64,000 bases of DNA, from positions 1-64,000 of the forward strand of contig JAKUCV010005561.1 of the NCBI GenBank assembly GCA_028386065.3, read 5' to 3'. Shown here in pieces: positions 50,214 to 61,099 of the stretch. The notes below the pieces were generated by a model. That model saw nothing but the letters and a program-made list of their open reading frames with translations. It was not told the origin of the DNA and did no database searches. Position numbers and translations under genes: made by a program. How positions within the stretch are numbered: position 1 is the first letter of the stretch; each line of letters opens with the position of its first letter. The DNA comes from Turnera subulata (taxonomy: Eukaryota > Streptophyta > Magnoliopsida > Malpighiales > Passifloraceae).

Positions 50214-51761
50214 TCAAAACCACTGATGAACAAGAACTCCACTTTCTCTTAGAGTAGTGAAGAGTTCCAAGCATTGCCCATATGTTTTCTCATACTTCGA
50301 ACTCCTCTGTCCTGGACAACATCTTTGCCACCGATTGTAATGACATTCAAGAAAGATTTCATCGACCAAACAAATTGCTCCTGTTTCAAACAACCTTGGT
50401 ATCAAATCAAACTCAGTCCCTTCCACATCCATCTTCATCACTACAAAGTCCTTCTCAGTCACTGCACTCTTCAGCCACTCTGCAAAATCAAACCCCTGAA
50501 TCTCATTCACCTCTCTGCTCAAACTCATCGCGGACGATGATGACTTCACGGGCCGAATCCTTCCCATCCCTCTCCCTGTGCCCTCAGATTCTTTCCCAGG
50601 AACACCATTGATCTCGAACGCCAGTGTCTCATTCCTCACCCAAGCCGCATAAGGCAGCAATGTAATCCCTTTCTTCACTCTATACTCATCATGAAAAGTC
50701 TTATCAGCCTCAATAGCATACACTTCAAAAGTCTTGTTCTGCTTTGGGTATTGTTTCCTAAACCAGCTCCCTATACTAGAGCCATAACTCCTAGCTCCAA
50801 CATCAACATACACATATCTACTCTTAAAGCTTATATCTGCCATTGATGGCAAATACTTCACATTCTTGATATTCTGTTTCAACGTAATCCAAGGCTTCGA
50901 TGGTTCCTCCATTATCAAGGGCTCTGCATTCCCTACCAACTTCCGTTTATGACCAGGAATCGAGCACTTAACCACAGAATTGACATTAGATTCCTTCACC
51001 GGAACAATCCCTCCAGCACCAGCAACTTTTTGCAAGACAATTTCTTTAATGTAAGGCATGTCTGAATCATAGCCCTCTATATCACGGGACTTAACCAGTT
51101 TGCAAGAATTGAACAAGGCAAGAAACGAATTGAAACTGTACTCATCTTTGGCTCTCGCGTGGACCACCACAAACCCTTCGGGCTTCAGCGCCCGCAAGAT
51201 ATCCGACGCCAGCAAATCCAACGGCCGAGCCGCCTTGTCCAGGCGGTCCCCACCGGAGAAGACGAAATCAAAAGTATCATCATCGAACGGCACCCGGTTA
51301 CCTTTCGCCGAGACCACCAGCGGCTTCGATGCCTTCTTGAAGATCCCAATGGAGTCCTCAACCCCAATCTGCTTCAGCGCCTGCACCTCCTGCCCGGCCG
51401 GCGTCTCCACGCAAAGCGACTTGGAGCCCGGCGAGAGGTACCCCTCCGCTATCAGATCTTGGAACACGGAGGAGTAGAACTGGACGGCCTTGATCCAGTC
51501 CTTGCTGGTGTAGAGATCCTTCCCGGCCGGGACAACGCCCCCGGCGGTGGTGGTCCTGACGGCCATGTTCGCGGCGGTGCCGGGGATGACGAAGTTGAGG
51601 TTCTCCGGGAGGGTGAAGAAGCAGAAGTCCCGGAGGTTGCATGACTCGCCGGCGATGGTGACGATGAATGCGAATCGGACGACGATGATTAGGACGCCGA
51701 AAAAGAGCACCCGCGCCATAATATTCCTCAGGAAGCTCGGCTTCCCTGCGGCCGGCTCCAT
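50214..51761 (-). CDS. Membrane-anchored FkbM-type SAM-dependent methyltransferase
   Basis: A single exon encodes 515 residues. The ATG at 51761 is preferred because the few codons upstream have no ATG. Residues about 15-38 form one hydrophobic segment after a basic N-terminus, a type II signal anchor, suggesting Golgi or another endomembrane. The middle (about 105-210) resembles a class I methyltransferase fold ('FDDDTFDFVFSGG', 'ILRALKPEGFVVVHA'). The C-terminal part (about 320-510) is an FkbM-like domain with 'YVDVGARSYGSSIG' as the SAM-binding loop and 'VVMKMDVEGTEFDLI'. Plants have small families of this two-part protein, largely uncharacterised. The substrate is unknown. The first 120 codons are GC-rich compared with the rest. 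Confidence 0.85.
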   Translation of the reverse strand: MEPAAGKPSFLRNIMARVLFFGVLIIVVRFAFIVTIAGESCNLRDFCFFTLPENLNFVIPGTAANMAVRTTTAGGVVPAGKDLYTSKDWIKAVQFYSSVFQDLIAEGYLSPGSKSLCVETPAGQEVQALKQIGVEDSIGIFKKASKPLVVSAKGNRVPFDDDTFDFVFSGGDRLDKAARPLDLLASDILRALKPEGFVVVHARAKDEYSFNSFLALFNSCKLVKSRDIEGYDSDMPYIKEIVLQKVAGAGGIVPVKESNVNSVVKCSIPGHKRKLVGNAEPLIMEEPSKPWITLKQNIKNVKYLPSMADISFKSRYVYVDVGARSYGSSIGSWFRKQYPKQNKTFEVYAIEADKTFHDEYRVKKGITLLPYAAWVRNETLAFEINGVPGKESEGTGRGMGRIRPVKSSSSAMSLSREVNEIQGFDFAEWLKSAVTEKDFVVMKMDVEGTEFDLIPRLFETGAICLVDEIFLECHYNRWQRCCPGQRSSKYEKTYGQCLELFTTLRESGVLVHQWF

Positions 51762-52440
51762 AGCTCCCTTACTGTACACCTTTATCTCAAAAAAAAAACT
51801 GTGTTTGTCTGTTGCTTGTTTTTGTTTTGTTTTGGAAAAAGAATAAAAGAATCAAACTAAAATAACTACCCAAACAAACAAAAGAAAGAGAGAGAGAGGT
51901 AGAAGAAGAAGGAAAAAAAAAGGTTTTAGCGAGAGCAGAAGCGGGCAGAGGTGTGGTTAGCGCCGATGAGTGAGTGTTTGGAAGAAAGAGGGGTGTTGAT
52001 TGGGAAATAAGAGGAGGAAGTAGGGGTAAAAATGGGAGGCATGGCTTTTTAGGAGGGGTTTTTAAGGGGAGGAGGAGGAGAATAGTGTGTGTGTGTTTAT
52101 GCCATGGGAGTGAAGTGGAGGATTTTGGGGGAAATGAGGTGTGTGGGATTTTATGGAAGGAAGAAAGAAAGAAAGGAAGAATAGTAAGTGAATTTGGAAA
52201 GAGACGATGGGGGGGGGGAGATAAAAGCGGGGTTGGGTAATAGACAGAGAGAAAGCGAAGGAGAGAAAAACAGAAGACAGAGAGAAAGAGAAAGAGAAGA
52301 GGAAAGAGAACACGCGGTATTGATGGGGTGAGGGGAAGGGGGATAGAGTTGCGTGGAAAGTGAGGACAAATGCAAAATCATCATCATTGCCATCTTGCCC
52401 ACGGGATTTTTGGCGGAATTTCGGAATTGCCACCCCGGCC
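51762..52440 (-). promoter_or_regulatory. 5' UTR and promoter of the methyltransferase, with long polypyrimidine tract
   Basis: On the gene's strand the 550 bp before the start are strongly pyrimidine-rich (GA-rich on the + strand, about 51880-52340), with CT-type microsatellite blocks. This is typical of some plant core promoters and leaders. Open frames across it are low-complexity by-products. Confidence 0.45.
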
Positions 52441-53939
52441 GCGTTGCGTGCGTGAGTGATTACGACGTCTGTTAGACGGTTGTCTGAAGAGTATCTATCC
52501 CATTAGTTTAGTAGGACTGCTACTTTATTCCCTTAAATTCGGATTTATTATTCCTGATTATTATACCTTTTTCATCAGAAATAGCAATTCATTTCTGATT
52601 ATTTACTTGTGTCTATCAATTTATGTCCTTTTTTAGTTTTTTTTTTTTTCCTTTCAATTCCATTTGGGGATGATGGGACGGAACCAGGGAAAGTTTTAAA
52701 GATAAACGTTATTATGTGGCCATATTTAGGTAATGGGGCCTTTGCTATCCCGCTTGCTTTATCTTTATTTTTATTTTATTTTTTTGTAAGTTTTTTTTTT
52801 CTTTTTGAGAATGCTTTGGCAACATATGTCTTTAGTTGTGGATTATTAATTGAAAAGTTTAATAATACGCAATAATGCAAGCTTCCTACAAACCAACCAG
52901 GTGTGAGCCGCAAGCAAATTAAAGGAACTTCCATCTGTATAAAATATTCTACACATTTCAGAAAACGAAAAGAAAAAGGAAATTGTAAAATCTTCCAGAA
53001 GATTAGAGAAAGCACAGTGCACTGCAAGCGAAGTCAAACCATTTTTTAGAAGCGAGTCAGGTATAGTAGCTGAAACCAAGTAGTAGTAATCTCAGTATTA
53101 TTATTATTACTTAACGCGACAGATTAAAAACTCTATCCATGTTAGGAAGACCACGTAGTGGCAATTTTTGGGACCATAGTCTACAGTCTAGAAAAACCAT
53201 GGATGGGGGGAGGGGCACGGGAAGACAGGCACAACCATCTTTTTGACCGTGTGTAGTGTAGGTGTAGGTGGGCTCCAAAAGTTGGGCTAGCCGTTGTCAA
53301 AATGGAGGAGAATAATAACCTAGAAAAAAATGAAATAATACTACTGTACTTACTGGGTCACTTTCTTTCTTGTGATGATATCTATAATACCGTTGTATAG
53401 GTGGCGCAGTTTGAGGGAGGACACATCACGTGTATTGGTTAGTTTTGTTTGGCATGGCTGACAGCCTGACACACACACTTCTACCCTCTAGTACTAGTAT
53501 TATAAAATATGTTTTTTCTTTTGGACAGAGTATTCTAAATTATGTTAAGCAATAAGCACAGCTCCTTAATTTTTTTGTAGTATTACTCTATCATAGACAT
53601 TTAATTCGTCCATCATTTAATATGTGAGAGACATAGGCTACTTCACTTGATATGCTTTCGACAAAAAAAAAAAAAGACATAGGCTACTTCACCGCGTGTA
53701 ACAGTATAAATTTTGCACTCCTGTTGTTACTACTAGTAGTACTAGTTTTATCACAGTTTTTACTGCCTAGTGGATTATTTTATACTCGATTACCATGAAC
53801 TGTATTTTTGGGTTTATCTAAATCTTGATTGTTCCGTGAACTTGCTCATTTCACCATCAACTAATGAGATTGCGTAACTATCAATTAATGAGGTGGCATC
53901 ATTATCAATTAATGGGATGTAATCTGCAAAGTTTGATTA
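52441..53939. other. Intergenic, no gene seen
   Basis: AT-rich with T-runs. No coding sequence or transposon ends recognised. Confidence 0.5.
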
Positions 53940-53960
53940 ATTATGAACATATGACTATAT

Positions 53961-54567
53961 ATTGTAGAGGGTTTTCTCCTCTCTCTCTCTCTTTCTCTTT
54001 GAGAAATCCTAGATCTACAAATTTGGGACTGCCGCCGACGACTTCCTTTCCGGCGGTAAGCCCCCACTGGTAGTTCTTTTAGTTTTTTTGTTTTATTTCT
54101 TTTAGTTTTGTCTGTTTAGTCTCGCTGTTTGTGAGTTTTTTAGTACCTTTTTTTTTGGGTTTGATTTTCTCCTTCAAGGAGCCCTTGTCACCTTCTTTGG
54201 GTTTTTTTATTTTTTCGGGAATAAAATCATGGGAGCCAAAAGTTTTGGAGGAAGATTTGATTTGAAGAGTAGATCTTTATTTGTTGCTGCAATTTACCAA
54301 CAAGGAGAAGATGTGGCACGAACCATACAAGTTATGATGCCCGTAGAGATGCTCATCGTCGGAGTAGTGTGCCTTTATAAATCCTCTTTTGAATGAGATA
54401 CATCTTGTTGATACATCTTGTTGTTGTGTAGTTTCATGTAGTAGATTGAGATCAATTCTTATGTCAGATTTTTTTTCAGATCATTTGTATCTTCAATTAT
54501 GTATTCTCAGATCTCTAGATCTGTTTATATAATGAATGAAGAATGCCCCGTTTATCAAAAAAAAAAA
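53961..54567 (+). mobile_element. Non-autonomous LINE-derived or SINE-like retroposon with 21-bp TSD
   Basis: A 607-bp insert starts with a (CT)n-rich block and 'ctgccgccgacgac', and ends in an A-tail at about 54557-54567. The 21 bases before it (53940-53960) are repeated exactly after the A-tail (54568-54588), which is the mark of target-primed reverse transcription. No open frame remains. The GC-rich start and the 'ttatataatgaatgaag' 3' end resemble the outer ends of plant L1 elements, so this may be an internally deleted LINE. Confidence 0.85.
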
Positions 54568-54588
54568 ATTATGAACATATGACTATAT

Positions 54589-55916
54589 TAGAAATAATTG
54601 AACTATTTAAGTATGAATAATAAATATGTTGATTTATTTCTTAAATAATACACAATAAATTAGGAAAATAAATAAACCATATGAAGGGAAAATGAACCAT
54701 TAAGGTACATTGGAGAAATAAATAAATCTTAACAAAGAAAAAGGAACCCTAAAAAAATATTTTATTATCATAATCAGTGGGTCACAACTAATCAAGTTTA
54801 GGGAATTCCATAATAAAATTTCCCAATTTTTTTCCTTTGAGTAAGATTGGTATGCTTTGACCTTAAGTACATCACAAAAATTATACCACTAACTATGCTG
54901 GAAACACTTTTAATACCACTTCCTGTATTAATTAAATCACGTTTTAAAATTTGTAGTTTGTTTTAAATTAATTGTCGTTCTAGAATTCTAAAGTAGTAAT
55001 GATTGCTTAGTGTCTTATTATATTTCTTTTATTAAATAACATATGAATGGAAAGATTCGGTAAATAATTCTTTAAAAGAATGATAATATGGTCAGATATT
55101 ATTACGGGTAAAATATTATTACTATCCGAAAAAAGCACGAATATAAAATCACCAGGCCTAGAGGGTGCTTACAGTGGTATTTACAGATTACCCACCAAGA
55201 GGGACGGTCAGTGGGGTTCGAACTCTCAACCTAATGGGAGTGCTTACTGAACCTCAACCAACTAAGCCAACCCTCGTTGGCTGTGTGAGAATACCTTTAA
55301 CCACTACTAAAAAGAAAAGAAATGGAGGAAATAGTATTTAATAGTATTTTTTTAACACTAAGTAATACACCTGGCAAAGAGGTTTCAGCACAACAATTCG
55401 ACACGAATCCAATACAAAATTAGTAGGTACGGGTAAGAGATTTTTGACCCATTTAGTAAAATAGGTTGACCTTATACAACATGAAAACTAACAAGTCAGG
55501 TCCCGCCGACATAATAGATACCTATTTATGTCTCGATTATGTTTATAGTATACATGTTTATGATTTAATACAAGACTTACTTTAATATTTAAGCCAAAAT
55601 TATTAAAATTATCCAATAATATTTTATAAATGCTTTATAACTTAAACAAACTCTAAACTAATTTATAGACTTATTAGTCTTGATAGGTTAACCCCCGGGT
55701 AAATCCGAGCTGACACTCTTATAAGCGAGTTCGACATAAAACCCGCTTATCTGTTCATCTCGACACGAATCCGACATGTCGCAGCAAATTACTTGCTGAT
55801 AAGATATTATTACTCCTTAGTTTTAGAAGTCATCAATTGCATGACTCCACATGTTTCTTCTTTTTCTTTCGAGGTGTCATTACATGTTTTTTTGACCATC
55901 GGAAAATTGTATTTCA
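54589..55916. other. Intergenic, no gene seen
   Basis: Very AT-rich unique sequence. A shared-looking segment around 55130-55290 has no coding potential. Confidence 0.45.
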
Positions 55917-56293
55917 TTAATTAAGTAAGATCAACTCGAATGCGCAGCTTGGCAACTGACATGATCCAGTGCTGAAACATATTCTTGTAGTTCTAGCAAG
56001 ACTATCAGCCGCTCTATTCGCTACTCTATTTACATGGAGGATATTAACATCATCAAAAAATGGTAGCAGTTGCTTTACTCGAGTAATAATAGCCTTACAT
56101 GTTAAGAGCACCAAAATTGGCGCTGGAAAAGTGTCCATATCAGTATTGGCGGATTCAACGGCCTTAATTGACTTATTAACTGTCTGCTTTTGTACACGGA
56201 CCCCGACAAGCCATTCCTATTGTCTACTTTAGAGCATTTGATGCGTGCAGTGGCTGCAGCTCGATCATCTACTGACAAATTCATAATAATCAC
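55917..56293 (-). pseudogene. LINE RNase H relic, minus strand
   Basis: Two overlapping minus-strand frames together follow the RNase H domain of plant LINEs: first 'VDDRAAATARIKC', then, after a frameshift, 'DVNILHVNRVANRAADSLA'. The latter is the typical '(H/V)(V)...AN..AD.LA' end. The catalytic N-terminus is absent. Confidence 0.6.
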
Positions 56294-56533
56294 AGTGATG
56301 ATTTGCCGTCATTGGATTGGACTCGGGTTTCGTCTCTGCATGGTCAACTCGGGATCTAAGATTTGGATGCCTGAATTACCAAGTTACTTATTTCTTGAAG
56401 TGCTAAACAAATATATTTTTGGAACTTGTGAGTAAGAATTTTCCATTAGATGTGTATCTGGTACTTTGGATGAGCCAACACCATTAATTTAGTTAGTTAC
56501 TAATCTTTTTACAGAAACGGAAAATGTTCTTTA

Positions 56534-56744
56534 TGTTATAAAACGTGTATGTCATTGATACCTACCTATCTGCTCTGGCCCCTCCCCTCATTTCTTTTCT
56601 ATATATTGTGTAAAGATTTGCCTGCCTTATATAATGAAAAACCGAGTTCATGGCTCTTCTCCTCTATTCATCTCCTTCTCCTCTTCTTCTTTACTGGCCT
56701 TATTCACAATGAATTTCACAGCATTAAATACAAAATTTATAACA
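56534..56744 (+). repeat. 5' LTR of the old copia element
   Basis: 211 bp with TG...CA ends. It is nearly identical to the 3' copy apart from single changes and an approximately 20-bp segment (about 56644-56666) absent from the 3' LTR. Confidence 0.85.
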
Positions 56745-56760
56745 CGTTATCAGCACGATA
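56745..56760 (+). other. Putative primer-binding site
   Basis: 'cgttatcagcacgata' directly follows the 5' LTR. The position is right for a tRNA primer site, and the 'tatcag' core is shared with the common initiator tRNA-Met site. The exact tRNA is not assigned. Confidence 0.5.
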
Positions 56761-56849
56761 ACGCCTCTACCCGAGCAAGAAGAAAACCTGATGATGAAGA
56801 CTGAGGAAGAAGAAAAATGGCAGAGAAAAAAAAAAACCAGAACTGCACC

Positions 56850-56872
56850 ACGATTACTGTTCATCAGTAATC
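56850..56872 (+). repeat. Perfect 9-bp stem hairpin in the element leader
   Basis: CGATTACTG and CAGTAATCG face each other across a five-base loop (ttcat), about 105 bp after the 5' LTR. Retroelement leaders often carry packaging or dimerisation hairpins. A function here is inference. Confidence 0.7.
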
Positions 56873-57547
56873 GTTCCGTGCAACTACCCGTCTCACCACC
56901 CCCACCGTCGGCCTCCTCACCCCATCGCCGACCTGACGCCGTCACCCTCGCCCGATTTCCGCCGCTGACGCGCCGCCACAAGGAGAAGACCCGACGAGAA
57001 ATCCGCGGATCCTCTTCCCCGCGCCGCTGTCAACGCCACCAGCAGCGTCGCACCGTTTTCCCGTCGTCACTTGTGTCGCCTCGTCGCCGCCGTGCCCGCG
57101 ACACCTTTCTCGCGCTTCTGCGCCACCGCCGCCGCCGTCTATGGGTGCAAACCCGTGATTTGCCGGGTCGCAACCCGTTTAGACGGGCGGGTCGAGGCAA
57201 TGTTGAAGATGACCCAGACCCGTTCTGCAACCGGGTCGGATTTTTGACCCGCGAGTTGTGGGTTTCGGGCCTGGATTGTACTGTGTGGCCCAATTGGGCC
57301 TGTACTGTTCACGGCCCAGCCCATTAAAAAAAAAACAGAAGAGAGAAAAGAAAAAAGAGAAGAGAAGAAAAAAAAGGAAGAGAAGAAAGAAAAAGAGAGA
57401 AAAAGAAAAAAAATGAAGAAAAGGGGAGAGGATGGAAATATATATACCGGAATAGTAATCGGATATTAATATGCTATATATTATATATTATTGCTGAAAG
57501 ATTTATCGAGCAAGCATATTTTACGTTTTTTTAATTTAAATTCCGAT

Positions 57548-58233
57548 TGGGCTATTAAAAGGCCCATAGCATTTAATTTTCCTGCACGGTGAACAGTGTT
57601 TTTGCCGGAATCCGGCGACTGTGAACAGTGTTCGGTCGGAATCCGACGAATCCAGAAGTGTTTGACCGGAATCCGACGTCTCGAGATTTTTCCGACAAGC
57701 CCAGAAGTGTTTGGCCGGAATTCGATACCTTGGGTTTTTCCTAGCAAAAGCCCGGAAGGCTATTGTATTTATTTTATTGTTTTTCATTTATATTAAGCTT
57801 GGGCTCATATAAGGCCCATTGTACTTAGTTCCTCGTTTTAATTTCTTTCCGATTTTAATGGGCTCGTACAAGGCCCATCAATTTTAATTTTCTGTCATTT
57901 TTAAATTGGGGTAATTAATAAAAGGCCCCTGATTATTTATTTCAATCCAGTTTTATTTATGTTACTTGAATGGGCGGCCCTCAAAATTTCCGGAAGAAAT
58001 TTGAATATGGGCATTAAATGTTGAAATGCATAATAGTCTCGAAAACTAAATGAAAGAGTCCAGCAGACTCAATAAAAGAAAAATGCAGCAAAGACCTGAA
58101 GACTTACTGCTAAAAGGCCCATTGCATTTAATTTTTAGTCATTAATTTTAATTGGGCTAATTTATGTAAGGCCCATTACTTTTAATTTTTTCGGTTATTT
58201 AATTCTTCATTGGGCTAATTAACCAAAGGCCCA
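57548..58233 (+). repeat. Series of TGGGC...GCCCA stems in the leader
   Basis: Stems at 57548-57566, 57800-57818, 57858-57878, 58153-58175 and 58211-58233 pair TGGGC with GCCCA over loops of 9-13 bases ending in 'aag'. A GGGG/CCCC version is at 57908-57929. Confidence 0.7.
57590..57730 (+). repeat. Short tandem units with GCCGG-aat-CCGGC stems
   Basis: Three to four units of about 40-60 bp share 'cagtgtt' or 'agaagtgttt' followed by a stem. Perfect stems are GCCGG-aat-CCGGC (57604-57616) and GTCGG-aat-CCGAC (57635-57647). Later copies are degraded. Confidence 0.65.
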
Positions 58234-59096
58234 TGTTTATTTCTTTCATTTCAGTCTTTAATTTTATTTAAATTATGTTATTCAAGACCCTTATAATTTC
58301 CAGAAGAAATTTTTTAGGGTATCAAATGCGGACAGGAATTTACATGATAATAGTTTGGGAGACTAAATATAAGAGTCCAGCAGACTCAATAAAAGAAAAT
58401 ACAACGAAGACTGGAAGTCTTACAGTTCAAAAGATCCTGAAGATCCTTCAAAGGAAAATCGAAAATAAACTCTATTACCACCAGAAGATGGAAATTATAT
58501 GACCACCAGAAGGTGGCTATTATACTTGCTTACCCTGAAGGAGCAATTCGTTTTATATTCAATTTATTTTATGTTTAGTTTACATTATTACGCATTGCAA
58601 TTTATTTTATTTACTTTTCAGTACTTTATAATTGTTTCTAGGATAATGCCTCAAGCATTAGTCTCGAAGACAATACAAAATCGACATCCACAGGGAGAGA
58701 ATTATATGTGTGGATGTCAATATAACATATTATGACATCTCGAAATGAGAAAAAGATTAACACGCTCCAGAAGAGCATAATCCGAACATGTTCCTGAAGA
58801 ACGCATGTATTAATATGATCTAGAAGATCGTATTTTTACGCTCTGGAAGAGCATATACTCTTGAAGAGTGCAGACACCCCCAGTAATAAAATGAATTATT
58901 ATGGATCCCAATGAATTGACTCTGATCTATTCCCTGAAGCGAATAAGACAGTATAATTATTTGTGCCTGTGGGCGTAAATGAGATAATAAATGGAAAAGG
59001 CTCAAAGCAAATATGCATATTATTATTGCATAAACGGATACATAACTGGAGAACATTCAAAGAAAATGGTTCTCATACATATGTTTAAACAGTAAT

Positions 59097-59403
59097 CTAT
59101 CTGTTGGGTTCAACATTAACCCTGAAACTCTGAGCCTCACCAATGATGTTGACCCTAATACTGTCGTTCCAGGAGAACCACATACCACCCATGTTGTTTT
59201 CTCCAGGTATCTCAAACCGATTCGTTGGAGGAAAACGAAGTGGAATCACACCATGATTCTCTCTTGCTTGCCACAAAGTCTCAGTAATCATTACCATGTT
59301 AGGCTTGTATTGATTCTTCAGATCCCTTAAGGTACGCACAAAGTCTTGAGACCTTCTTGCTACACCGCTGCAATTTCACAGTAAAAGTCGTACCTTAGGC
59401 CAT
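59097..59403 (-). pseudogene. LINE endonuclease N-terminal fragment inside the copia element
   Basis: The minus-strand frame reads 'NCSGVARRSQDFVRTLRDL', then 'YKPNMVMITET' and 'GGMWFSWNDSIRVNI'. This matches the start of the L1-type apurinic endonuclease: the usual 'WN.(R/Q)G' (here preceded by a stop), the '(P).(V/I)(V/M).(L/I)(T/M)ET' metal-binding Glu, and 'GG(L/M).(L/F).W'. Only about 100 codons remain. Orientation is opposite to the host element. Confidence 0.7.
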
Positions 59404-59507
59404 GTAGGTGGTAACCCAGTCACCCTTGGGACGCTCCGAGCCATCATGGAAACATGATAATAACTGCTTTGATTTAAAATTTGACATGAAGGCTCTAGCT
59501 GAAAATC

Positions 59508-59780
59508 CTACAGTCTATTAGATATGAAAAACATAATAGAATTAGCCGAGCCATAAAAGGAAGCCCTTAGATTGCTTTGGTCCTCTAGGAAGAATGTTTC
59601 TTCCATAGGGGTTACAAAGAACCTAGATGAATATAGTTCATCAACAAACAATAAACGAGGAATTCTCGCCAGATCATTCGGTAATTCCTCTTGCTGCTCA
59701 TTCACCATGCTATAAGCTAACCTATTTCTTCTTTCTAGAGAGGCACCCTCAACAAAGAAAACAGTAGCTGGGGAAGGCAT
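59508..59780 (-). CDS. Small open frame of unknown function, possibly LINE ORF1 start
   Basis: A 90-codon minus-strand frame starts MPSPATVFFVEGAS. It lies just upstream, in the same orientation, of the LINE endonuclease fragment. This is where ORF1 of a LINE would be if the part between had been deleted. I recognise no domain. It is unlikely to be a working gene. Confidence 0.25.
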   Translation of the reverse strand: MPSPATVFFVEGASLERRNRLAYSMVNEQQEELPNDLARIPRLLFVDELYSSRFFVTPMEETFFLEDQSNLRASFYGSANSIMFFISNRL

Positions 59781-61099
59781 TTTTCTTGTCTTGTTGATTT
59801 TTCTGAGTTTTCTGCATCTTCCTATCTCAACCGCCTCCCCTTCTTATAGTCTGAGATTAGACAGCTAGGTGTCAGTTTTTTCAAATGTGGACCCTATTTC
59901 TGTCTCCGAAAAGATCCAGAAGATTTTTTGGTAATTAAAACTTTGCATTATTTGTCAGTAAACTCCAAAGTTTTTCAATCTTCGAGGTTTTGCTTTTGGA
60001 AAAGTTTGCCACTACTTTAATTATTGTCCAATAATTCTGATCTTTTTGACATGAATGGCAGAAATACGCCTAAAATTGGCACATATATAGCTAGCCTGAA
60101 GCTAGCAGTTGAGTAATTGAAACTTAACATATCCAGCCAGAAGCTGAAATGTTCTAGCCTGAAGCTAGAAATTTTAAGTGTTTAAATACACAAGTTTATA
60201 CAGCTTGAAGCTGAGACCAACTAGAAGTTGGCTGATAAATATGTAATTTATAGTTAGTATGTACCAGCAAGAAGCTGGTAAATAATTTTTTCTAAGTTAT
60301 CCAGCCTGAAGCTGGCACATAAATAACAGCCTGAAGCTGGCACCAACTTGAAGTTGGTATATGGACTTATTGTTTAGCATGACCGGTTGGGCCATCCCGG
60401 GTCAATAATGATGCACGAAATTTATTGGGTCATTCATTGAAAAATCAGAAGTTTTACAATCAATGAATTTCCACGTATTTATGTGCTGTGAAATTAATTA
60501 TATGGCCTTCCTAAGATGAGATTGGCCTGGAATCACCAGCAAGTTTGGGAATAATTCAGGGACATGTACGCGGACCAATAACTCCGGCGTGTTGACCATC
60601 TAGGTAATTTTTACGATGCATCGACTAGATGGTCCATTGTGTGACGCAAGTTGGCATTGTGCGCAATTATTTAACAATTTGGCCACTTGCGGGTACATAT
60701 CCCTAATAAATGTTATTAGACTATATGTCTAGATAATGCTGGTATGTTTCTTCAATGGATAATGTATATCATTAGAAATAAACCCAAATAGATCTAGACC
60801 ATATTGACAATTGATTGCAAGACCATTGATGAAATATTACTGTTTGAGAAAATAGTATTTTATATGCAGCAACACTTGAGTGCATCAAGTCAACATGAGG
60901 TTATAAGGTCCCCCCAATTTAATTGATTAATGGTCACATACTTAGTATCTCCCATCTTCGGACCATCGGTTATTTAGTATATAATGCTCCACCACAGGAT
61001 TGTGAAATTGGTCCTTTAAAGAAGATTGGGAATCTACGTTGGGTATGAATCTCCATAAATTACAACAGTAATTGAAACCTATAACAGGATTGGAGATTT

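Noticed and set aside
51100..51644. Plus-strand frames of 125-161 codons
   Set aside because: They are antisense to the GC-rich start of the methyltransferase gene.
52062..52433. 123-codon Ser/Phe-rich minus-strand frame
   Set aside because: It is a by-product of the polypyrimidine leader of the methyltransferase gene.
56791..57327. 178-codon Arg/Pro-rich frame
   Set aside because: It lies in the GC-rich leader of the old copia element. It has overlapping frames on the other strand and no domain.
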